Part shown: positions 24,201 to 32,154 of the stretch, in pieces
How the letters are laid out: every line of letters starts with the position of its first letter
Position numbering within the stretch: the first letter of the stretch is position 1
Source: Chenopodium formosanum
Lineage: Eukaryota; Streptophyta; Magnoliopsida; Caryophyllales; Amaranthaceae
Length of the DNA: 64,000 bases
NCBI GenBank assembly: GCA_024500155.1
Contig: CM044867.1
Span: 14,980,632 to 15,044,631 of the forward strand
Reading direction: 5' to 3'
Notes under the pieces: model-generated
Seen by the model: only the letters and a program-made list of their open reading frames with translations
Database searches by the model: none
What the model was told of the DNA's origin: nothing
Made by a program: the position numbers and the translations under genes

Positions 24201-25254
24201 GAATCTAGATGAATCTTGTGTTTACAAGAAGGTCAGTGGGAGTAACATCGCCTTCCTAGTCTTATATGTCGATGACATATTGCTCATTGGAAACAGCATT
24301 CCGTTGTTAGAGTCTGTAAAGGCCTGGCTTGGAAAGTGCTTCTCAATGAAAGACTTGGGAGAGGCTCAGTACATACTAGGCATCAAGATCTATAGGGATA
24401 GATCGAAAAGGATGATTGGATTGAGTCAAAGTACTTATATTGATAAGGTACTTGCTCGATTTGGCATGGAGGAGGCCAAGAGAGGTCACCTGCCACTGTC
24501 ACATGGCATAACCCTAAGCAAGAAGCAGTGTCCACAGACACCTGATGAGCGGGAAAGAATGAATCAGATTCCATATGCTTCGCTTATTGGATCTATTATG
24601 TATGCCATGATATGTACTAGGCCAGATGTGTCGTATGCCTTGAGTGCTACGAGCCGTTACCAATCGGACCCAGGAGAGGCGCATTGGACTGCGGCCAAAA
24701 ATATCCTAAAGTACCTGAAAAGGAACAAGGATAAATTCCTGGTGTATGGTGGCACAAAGGATTTGGTTGTGGAAGGTTATACCGACGCAAGCTTCCATAC
24801 AGACAGAGACGATTTCAAATCGCAATCTGGATATGTGTTCTGTCTAAATGGAGGGGCGTTTAGTTGGAAGAGCGCAAAGCAGAGTACAACTGCAGATTCT
24901 ACAACTGAAGCCGAATACTTGGCAGCTGCTGAAGCAGCTAAGGAGGCTGTTTGGATTCGTAAGTTCGTTGGCGAACTTGATGTTGTACCCTCTATAAAGG
25001 GTCCAATAGCCCTCTATTGTGACAACAATGGAGCTATTGCTCAGGCCAGAGAACCTAGAGAACATCAGAAGGTCAAACATGTCAAGCGGCGATTTCACAT
25101 GATTCGAGAATGGAAATCAGAGGGTGAAATCAGAATTTGCAAAGTTGGAACGGATGACAATGTAGCCGATCCACTTACTAAACCTTTGCCTCAAGTGAAG
25201 CACAACAAGCACGTTGAGGCAATGGGAATCAAGCATGTTGGAGACTGGCTTTGA
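21265..25254 (+). CDS. copia C gag-pol polyprotein
   Basis: A single 1329-residue frame. The ATG at 21265 is chosen over the upstream in-frame ATG at 21199 because the Gag domain starts right after it. In order: UBN2-type Gag, Lys-rich linker and zinc knuckle CFYCKKKGHWKRDC near residue 254, protease LDTGCGSHLC, integrase with HHCC finger (WHCRLGHINIKR ... CEGC) and D-D-E core (HTDVCGPM, RSDRGGEY, GVSERRNRT), reverse transcriptase (KARLVAKGYRQ, QMDVKTAFLNG, YVDDILLIG) and RNase H (YTDASFHTD, TTEAEYLAAAEA, YCDNNGAI). Integrase before reverse transcriptase is the Ty1/copia order. All catalytic residues I can identify are present. It would act in virus-like particles in the cytoplasm, with integration in the nucleus. 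Confidence 0.97.
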   Translation: MSSTNNSNNLRSILDKEKLSGPNFLDWQRNLRIVLMQEQKEYVLDEEMPETPNEEVTQAALNGWQSANRDVKCIMLATMSPELQKTFFEKETAFEIISELQNMFQEQARTERFETHRQILESKLKKGEPVSPHVLKMIGLFENMRRLDAGYSTEMAIDIILHSLHKGYDQFKMNYNMHSMEKTLTELHGMLKQAEQTLKDEGKHDMLMIKKGKPFKFSGKKKKGFKGKGKKKTFPPKSKATKDKKVASSKSDSECFYCKKKGHWKRDCLKFKEDKKNGTVASESGIFVIDFNFTSLTSWVLDTGCGSHLCSNSQGLRNARRLEKGEIELRVGNGARIGAVSVGTLSLSLPTGLVLELDNVYYVPNITKNIISISALDAKGFEFRVKDKECSFYLDNVLYGIAHSENGLYVLSLDKQVYNVNNDTKRAKTMESNQTYLWHCRLGHINIKRIKKLLQEGVLDSFDLESFENCEGCLLGKMIKQPFSKLGERASDLLGLIHTDVCGPMSSTTRNGHRYFITFTDDYSRYGYVYLMSHKSESFEKFKEFQSEVENQLGKKIKALRSDRGGEYLSQEFDDHLKEKGILSELTPPGTPQWNGVSERRNRTLLDMVRSTMGLSDLPISFWGHALLTAALTLNRAPSKAVEKTPYELWTKIPPRLSFLKIWGCEAYVKKLISDKLHPKSDKVYFVGYPKETKGYYFYNKSENKVFVARDGVFLEKEHLSKMTSGRKIELDEVREDEQQNHNDSQSAQTASVDEGQNVQSRTDNANAQSITLRRSLRPRSQPDRYLGLVLTENQDILIMDGDEPATYKQAMASTDSAKWQEAMRSEMDSMFENQVWDLVDLPEGYIPIGCKWIFKLKTDKDGNVFIYKARLVAKGYRQVHGIDYDETFSPVAMLKSVRILLAIAAYYDYEIWQMDVKTAFLNGYLEETVYMTQPEGFVDQNNAGKVCKLKKSIYGLKQASRSWNLHFDEAISKFGFIKNLDESCVYKKVSGSNIAFLVLYVDDILLIGNSIPLLESVKAWLGKCFSMKDLGEAQYILGIKIYRDRSKRMIGLSQSTYIDKVLARFGMEEAKRGHLPLSHGITLSKKQCPQTPDERERMNQIPYASLIGSIMYAMICTRPDVSYALSATSRYQSDPGEAHWTAAKNILKYLKRNKDKFLVYGGTKDLVVEGYTDASFHTDRDDFKSQSGYVFCLNGGAFSWKSAKQSTTADSTTEAEYLAAAEAAKEAVWIRKFVGELDVVPSIKGPIALYCDNNGAIAQAREPREHQKVKHVKRRFHMIREWKSEGEIRICKVGTDDNVADPLTKPLPQVKHNKHVEAMGIKHVGDWL

Positions 25255-26138
25255 TTTCCTTGTTTAGTGTTTCAGTTAATTTTGAGAAAAGTTAATGTAA
25301 GACACTAAAGAAAACCATTCATGTTTTGGGAGTGATATAAAATTTCATGCAACATTTTATTACTCCATTATGCTATTTAATTGTGGTTTAGGATTAAATA
25401 ATGAGTCCATTCGATTCTGAGAATATTCAAAATAGGGTATCAAGACCAGTCTTGGTAAGGAAACACCTATTAAGTGAACATTGAATATTATAATCGAAAA
25501 TTATCCCTAATCAAGGTCATTTAAACGATGGACGATTAATGACCATTTGAGATTAGTGTGTAGTCTGATTTATAGCACCGTTTCATGTGCTACGAGGACA
25601 TGATTGTCATAAATCATTTGCACAGGTATTGGTTTAGAACCATACTGGATCGACCTATGAGAATACTTTAAGAAATTTAAAATTTTTGTCATAAGTATAC
25701 TTCTCATTATGGCTATCGGAACCTATTTCCTCGACCATAAGTAGTGGGAGTTCTCTTGTTTGAGTACTAGTTCGCTTTGATGTTGTCAAACGTCTGCCGT
25801 AATAGGGGATTATAACGGCAACACTCGGGCGGCTAGGTCCTCTCAGTAAGAGGAGCTACATTACAAGACTGGGAATGTCCCCCTAGTAAAATAGGGAAGA
25901 TGTCTTTGTTGTATACAAGGCCTCTCGTAGAGCGAGACTGTAAAATGCATGGCCGTGCTCGGATGGATTTTAGAAATCATCTGTTTATTGACAGTCGGAC
26001 TCGGAATCGGGAAACACTTCTGGACGTAATAAGGATGACAAGATAAATCTTACCTTATAGTTCATGAAGAGACATTAAGCGACATAAGAAAGGGTTGTAC
26101 ACAAAATGAGCACTTGTCCGGAAGGACAAGTGGGAGAT
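25255..26138 (+). other. copia C 3' untranslated region and polypurine tract
   Basis: No open frame with a domain. It ends with the purine tract AAGTGGGAGAT (26128-26138) directly against the 3' LTR. Confidence 0.8.
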
Positions 26139-27459
26139 TGAAAGGAATGGTGTCCTTCGAACAAGTGTATTATTCCGTTAGCGGGTTCAGAATTATTAGA
26201 AAGCTAATATATTCAGTAAGGTCAAGTGATCGGAATGCCTGGGTGGAGGCCGCTTCCGATCAGTAATATTAATGGATAATTAATGTTACAGCTTAATCTT
26301 GACTGAACCCTTCGGGTCACACCCAAGCATTCAACAAACCGAATCGACGAATTAATCCGGAAGGAATTAATGAGTCAACCGAGTAATATTTATTTAGACG
26401 TCGGAAATTCGAGCTTAGAGCGTCGAAACCGAGCGTCGGAAGTCGAGTCGAAAAATAGTGAAAGACGAGACGAGAAATAGTAATAAATCAACAAAAGACC
26501 AAAATACCCCTAGCATCGGAATGCCCTAGCAAACCGAGTGCTAAGGGCGTATGGCCTAGCATGGTGGCTAGCATGCGCACCAAGCCGAGCCTAGGCTGGC
26601 TGGTGCGTGCTAGCGCACCCATGCTAGCATGCTAGGCACGCCAGCCCGCAACTGCTAGCAGCAGCGTGGCTAGCTGCCTAGCAGTGCTGGCCGAGGCTCA
26701 ATGCCAGCAACAGCAGCCCGCACAAGCATGCGGGGCGTGCTGGCCAGCAGCAGCAGCAGCCCGCATGCTTGCTGGGCCTGCTGTGCGTGGCTGCCGAGGA
26801 CAAGCACCACATGGCAGCCCACCTTGGCTGCCTTGGTGCCCAAGGGTGGGTGCCATGTGGCTTGAGGTGCATGTGTGTGTGTTGAGTGTGTTGGCCGGCT
26901 ATGGGAGAGGGAGTGGGGAGCAAGTTTGGTCCCCCCCTTCTCCAAATGGTCCTCACCTAACCACTCACATGAGCTTGCCACTTGTTGATTTATTACTAGC
27001 TTGATTATTAATTTTATTTTAGCTTTAAAATAAAATGGAAAAATCAAAGTATCCCACATTGATGGGAGAGCAAATGATACTCCCATCATTTCCTATAAAT
27101 ACCCATGTATGGGCATTGGGAATGATGCTTGAGTAAGAGTTGAAAAAGGCATCACAATTAGTGAAAACCTTTGAACTCAATATTATTACTCGGGTTTTAT
27201 TGGTCGGGTCTTGCTAACCCCAAGACATTGGACCTAGTCGGTTTTGTTGGTGCGGGTGGACTTCGTTGGAGGTCTCCGTGCGAGCGGGACTTGAAGCTTT
27301 CAAGTAAGAGCTCATTTGGAGCGAAGCACGCGTCAAAGGTAATTAGCTTAACTTAATCTTGTGATTAATTTAATTATGTTCATGGTTTTATTTATTGCGA
27401 GTGCGTTCTTGGTTTTTGGGTTTATTTCCGCGGTGAGTCGGACTCACCAAACCCCAACA
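26139..27459 (+). repeat. 3' LTR of copia C
   Basis: 1321 bp, same length and ends as the 5' LTR. It is followed directly by the CCATG target duplication and the rest of the PMD exon. Confidence 0.96.
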
Positions 27460-29492
27460 CCATGTTCTCATACGACGGGGGTAACCTCGTCGTCCGAGCT
27501 TTGGTGGAGTTCTTTTGGGACACCACCAACACTTTCCACTTTCCCTGGGGTGAGATGACAGTCACTCCAGCTGACTTTAGCCTCATCACGGGGCTAGATT
27601 TTCAGTCCACTCCTCTTCCTTTCGATGCTGGCGTTACTGTTTACTCGCCAGAGGTGCTGGAGTTGTTGGGGCCGATCGTCATTCGGGCCCGGGCTGAGGT
27701 TCAGTCGGGACAGCTGAGTTCCCGATGTATTCGTCGCTGCACACTGGCTGCAGCTTTTGAGGATGATGCGACTACCCGAGAGCAGCGGGTACGCATCTTT
27801 GTGCTGATTCTGCTGTTAGGGACATTTTCCCCTGATCGAGGTAGTAGGGTGCTGCTATACTACCTGCCTGCCGTCCGCGACCTGGGATTGGTGGGGACAT
27901 ATGATTGGGCCAGCATGGCCTATGCTGATTTTTTGTTGGGCTTACGGCGTTCCTGTCGCCACAAAGCCCTGTCTGGAGAGGTCGCCCTGTCCAGCTTTTG
28001 GAGGGTCGTAGAGGTATGCCTCTGTTCTCATTACTTAGGTTTTGTCTCAAATGTTTAGGAATGTGTTTTCACCATTTCTGCTTTTGTGTAGATCTGGTTC
28101 TACGAGTACTTCCCCTCTCTTGCGCCAGCGAGGCCTTCTCCTCGCGGGCTCCCCATTGCCGCCAGTTGGGGAGGCCGCAGGGGTCCGCCAGAGGCGATAC
28201 GTCTTCGAGAGATGATTCTTTCGGTGAGATTTTGGCTTTAACTTTTACTTAAACTTTATTATTTTTGGCATTGGTGTCTTACTTAGTGATATTTCAGGAG
28301 CCTAGCCCGGTATATCGACCTTGGGCTGGTTTCCCTATCTCTCCCTTGGCGGCGCAGTACTCAGCTGAGCGTCGCTATTTTCTGGGGACATATGATGCGG
28401 TGGTCTACCTAGGGGAGCGGGTAGCCATCCAACACTCCTCAGACTTCTTCGTAGTCCCAGCTCCTCCGCCCCGGCACATGTTCCATGATGCCTTGCAGCG
28501 GGATCGTGCTGGTGGTCCCTCGCGAGGTACTCATTGGAGGACGTTCATTCTCCTCGAGCAGAGCTATGAGGAGGATCTGTTGCCGCTGCTGGCGCCGGCT
28601 CCTGTTCCTACAGAGGAGGCAGCGGTATGTCATTATCTGTTCAGCTTTACTTGTTTTAGGTAGCCCCCAAGCATCTTTTTGACCTTCTGTTTTTTAGCAG
28701 GCTGGTCCTAGAGAGTTCATTCCTCCTAGGATGTCCATACGTTACCAGGGTACGTATGGACCGATTGAGGAGCTCATTCCTCCTGCTCCAGAGGGAGAGC
28801 GGTTCGTGGAGCGGTCCACCCCTCGTCACCAGACTCGAGTAAGTGCTTAGGCTATTTCATGTGGTTATTGTCCTGGCTTTATGTTTGTTATCTTGACTTG
28901 GTCGGTTTTTTGGCAGTTTTCACGCGAGGTGGTGACAGCTATGGCTAGGTGCATTGACGCCTTTCGCAGCCAGCTTGTGAGGTTGCGGAACCGTGCTACC
29001 TGTCGTGGCAACGACGTCGAGGAGGTATTATTTTACTTTCAGTGTGTTTTGGTTTTATTTTCGTTATATTGGCTAACTTTGGATTTATTTTTGCAGGGGC
29101 AGCCTATTCCTTCTCCACGCACTCGATCGAGACCCGAGCCTAGGAGGGAGACTACTAGGTCCGACTCGAGGCGTCGCAGGACTACCTCTAGTGGACGAGG
29201 TGGTCGTTCCGAGGCCGCGGCCGTAGAGGATTCGGCGTCGTCACCGGAGGATGTTCCGACTGAGCCTACCGTTCGAGGTGGGATGGGTGGTGGGACATAC
29301 GAGTTTGGGTCATCATCGCAGCAGCCTCAGCCTCTTTCTGTCGGATTTCAGGGTGAGGTTGGGTGGCCTGGCCCTGAGTTACAGTTCGCGTCATCCGGTG
29401 TTCCAGGGGATGATGATGGGCATACTCCGCGGAGTAGGGCATTTTTCGATACATTCGGTATCCCTCGCGATCTGCGACCTCCGGCACCGTAG

Positions 29493-29966
29493 CTGTACCT
29501 GTTTTTATTTTATTTGTCTTTTATAGGACTTTGTTTTATGTATTATGTGACTCAGACACTTGTATATATATGCATTTATTTTATTTATTACTCATTTTGC
29601 TCAGTTTATTTATGCATGCATTGTGTATATTTGCGCGAAATTTTTCCGTCATTTTTAATATTAATGGAGGGTATACCGACTCTCTCCCCCAAAAGAAAAA
29701 AGGAAAAATGAGAGCAAGGTTAAAGAAATGGGTTTTATTATTATAATATTGGCAATGATGGTCATAACAACAACAATAATAATAATAATAATAATAATAA
29801 TATTAATAATATTAATAATATTAATAATAATGATAATAATAATAATAATAATATAGGATAAAACAGTAAGTCAAGTCAAAGTCGAAGTCATATACGTAAA
29901 AATACAGTTTCCTACGCGTACTAGGTAATGCGGTTGAAGGAAAACACTGGCGCCACGTTATGTAAG
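29493..29966 (+). other. spacer between the two antisense genes of B, with AAT microsatellite
   Basis: Non-coding. An AT-rich 3' region follows the PMD stop. A run of AAT triplets with interruptions lies at about 29767-29862. Copy A has the same tract, longer and purer, at 44942-45080. Confidence 0.75.
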
Positions 29967-30102
29967 CTGTCGCCACGCGACAGACTCTGTCGCCAGGCGA
30001 CAGCCTCTGTCGCCACGCGACAATCTTGTCGCCTGGCGACAGACTTATTTTCCTGTTTCCATACGGAATGGAAGTCTGTCGTACAGAAAGCACTATAAAT
30101 AG
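29967..30102 (+). promoter_or_regulatory. promoter of the DUF7745-like gene in B: palindrome array plus TATA box
   Basis: Palindromic units (CTGTCGC-N3-GCGACAG) at 29967-30042 are followed after exactly 52 bp by TATAAATAG at 30094-30102. The ATG of the gene is 67 bp further on. Sequence after the TATA box also resembles that after the LTR TATA box (shared CCGAA, CTCYGTTT and ATTC blocks), so the promoter may derive from an LTR. Confidence 0.7.
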
Positions 30103-30168
30103 CCCCCGAATACTCCGTTTACTGCATAATTCGATCAGCTTATCAATTTATTAATTTAATCAGTGATC

Positions 30169-31666
30169 ATGTCTTTAGTTAAGAAAACATTTTGTGGCTA
30201 TATGGATGATTGGTGTCGTCGTTTGTCTGCTAAAGACAAAAAAGCATTAGAACTTTTGCATATGGGGGGTATATTTGGGATTAGGGGAGTAACTTTTGAT
30301 ATTGATTTTATATATTCTGCTGTAGAGTACTGGGATATTGATACCCATTGTTTTAGATTTTTCCATGATGAAATTTGTCCTTTACCGGAAGAATTTGGAG
30401 CTATCATAGGTTATTATTCTACTGATCTTGCGGTAATGCCTAGAGTTAAAGAGTATTATTATAAAGATTTTGAACTCTTTTTTGATTTGAGAGGGACAGT
30501 TTTAAAGAATATAGTGCATGGTAATTTAGTGAATTTGACAGATTTTGCGCATTATTATCATGATAATCCTAATCCCGATTTTTGCACATATAAAAGAAGA
30601 GCCTTTCTTTTTTGCTTATTTAATCAATTGTTCTTAGTTAGCGGGAAAGATAACGAAGGACAATCAATAATTGTTTCTGTCATAGAGCAAGTCGAAGCGG
30701 GGAGAAATCCCATGCCATTAATCGTTGGAGAAACTATGTTATGGTTGGATTCATTGAGGAGGAACCCAAAAGCACCGTTTAGAGGTTCTCCGATCTTATT
30801 ACAGGTATAACATAATACTACTATTATATAATCATTAAAGCATATTATTATTTATACTTGTGATATTAATGTATACAAATATTTTGCAGATATGGCTCAT
30901 GGAGAGGTTGAAGCTTATCAATCCTCCTGATGATATTCAAACTTATGCTCCTAACTACATCACCCGTCGAAAGAAGCGATTCTTAAAGATCGGCCGCCGT
31001 GAATGGGGCAAGGTGTTTGCCGCCGGTGACTTTACCATAAAGTGGGTTGTTCCTTGGTGGAGGATTGACGCGATGATCGGTTGTAGTAACCAAGCATATT
31101 GTCGTCTCCCTAGTTTGTCAAGATTAACATTTTATTTCCCGTGTAGAGTCTTGAGGCAATATGGTCTTGCACAAACCATCCCTACCGGAGATCTTCGCCG
31201 CCCTTATGAATTTCCGGTGTCACAAGAAATTGAGCGTTTTGATATGTACTGGAGTGGTAGGCCCTTATGGGAGGTGATTGCCTATAAGGAACCGCCTCTT
31301 TTATCAAACAGAGTAAAACAGTGGCTTGACGGAAAGTTTCAGAATTCGCAGGAGACCAATGTGAAGGACCGACTTGGTGACAAGAAAATTCCTGCCAAAG
31401 AACGTCTAGGGGCAAGAATCGAATTCAAAACACCTATTATGCCTAAGAAAAAGAGCTCTAAGAAAAATAAAGGAAAAAGAAAGGTGGACTCTACTGAAAA
31501 GGAAGTTTGGATGGAAAAGAAACATGGGGTCCTAGCAGAGGGAGAGACTGTTGATGCTAAAATAGAATGTAGATCTTCTAATGGTTGTCTCCTAGCAAAA
31601 GTAATGGACCAAGAGGAAAAGGAAGACACAAACTGGAAGAGAATGAAGAAAGAGAAAGAAGATTAG
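30169..31666 (+). CDS. antisense DUF7745-like (PMD-related) gene of gypsy B, two exons
   Basis: Exon 1 is 30169-30804, a GT-AG intron is 30805-30889, exon 2 is 30890-31666; spliced length is 470 residues. Splicing joins ILLQ to IWLMERL, as expected for the family. Seen in it: the core YWDIDTHCFRFFHDEICPLP with EEFGAIIGY, similar in pattern to the PMD core of the neighbouring gene, and a C-terminal block FYFPCRVLRQYGLAQTIP as in DUF7745 proteins. The tail is Lys-rich (PKKKSSKKNKGKRK), a possible nuclear localisation signal. The ATG is set by conservation with copy A. It is the only intact member of the antisense pair. Function unknown; assignment to DUF7745 is from memory of the family pattern. 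It is convergent with pol. Confidence 0.75.
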
Positions 31667-32154
31667 AACAATGCTTGTTTTTGAATTTATTTAGACAAAT
31701 TATGCTTTGATTAATTTATTTTCAGCTTTTATTTCATCAATAATGTACTTTCTTTTATTAATTAATAAAATTCCAGCTTTTATTTTAATTAATCTTTTAA
31801 TTAAAGCAATGGGAACAACTATAATACATATTTTCGGAAGGTAAATTCGAGTACGAAAGTCGAAAAAATTTCCAGAATGTACGGAACTTGTCCAGATGTT
31901 TGCAGAAGAGTAGCGCTGCTATCCGGAGTACTGTCGCCGGCGACTGGGCTCTGTCGCCTGGCGACAGCCATTGTCGTCTGGCGACAGAAGCTATCTTCTG
32001 GCGCCAGTCTCGAAACTTGGCAGTCGTTGCTCTTTTGCTTCGGGGATACAGAATATGAATAAATTAAAGGGCCGCACCCGATTTGGGTTGCCTACGTATC
32101 CTTTATTTAAGGAATCAGGCCAAACGTAGCTCTTTTGAGTGGTTACTCAAATAT
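31667..32154. promoter_or_regulatory. convergent gap between DUF7745-like gene and pol in B
   Basis: About 490 bp between two gene 3' ends facing each other. AT-rich sequence with possible polyadenylation signals (AATAAA near 31764) is followed by a palindrome cluster at 31931-32007. No TATA box lies at the 52-bp distance on either strand. Confidence 0.6.

Larger units (their letters stand above)
17216..27459 (+). mobile_element. Ty1/copia element C, complete and apparently intact
   Basis: 10,244 bp with two 1321-bp LTRs, primer-binding site, a 2.7-kb leader, one gag-pol frame and a polypurine tract. The target duplication CCATG lies at 17211-17215 and 27460-27464, inside the first exon of the PMD gene of B. 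Reading the two LTRs side by side I found one difference (G at 17787, A at 26710). An uninterrupted polyprotein with all catalytic motifs and near-identical LTRs suggest a very recent insertion. I do not assign a copia lineage. Confidence 0.96.
16892..29492 (+). pseudogene. antisense PMD (Plant Mobile Domain) gene of gypsy B, six exons, split by copia C
   Basis: Exons by reading frame and splice signals: 16892-17215 plus 27465-28013 (one exon, cut by copia C), 28092-28223, 28298-28624, 28701-28838, 28917-29024 and 29097-29492. All five introns are GT-AG and phase 0; without the insertion the frame is 657 codons long. The N-terminus is Arg/Ser-rich. The domain core is HLWESCGLAPLL, then the PMD signature TFHFPWGEMTVTPADFSLI (at about 27531-27587) and the WFYEYFP block. 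The tail is Arg/Pro/Ser-rich. PMD proteins of the MAIN/MAIL type act in silencing and genome stability in plants, and PMD genes are known passengers of transposons; the role here is unknown. It lies antisense to gag-pol, between pol and the 3' LTR. Confidence 0.85.

Noticed and set aside
24383..24574. Antisense frames across the copia and gypsy pol genes
   Set aside because: Shadows of the sense coding frame.
28881..29492. PMD exons as separate small host genes
   Set aside because: GT-AG borders and phase 0 join them into one gene, and copy A has the same series.
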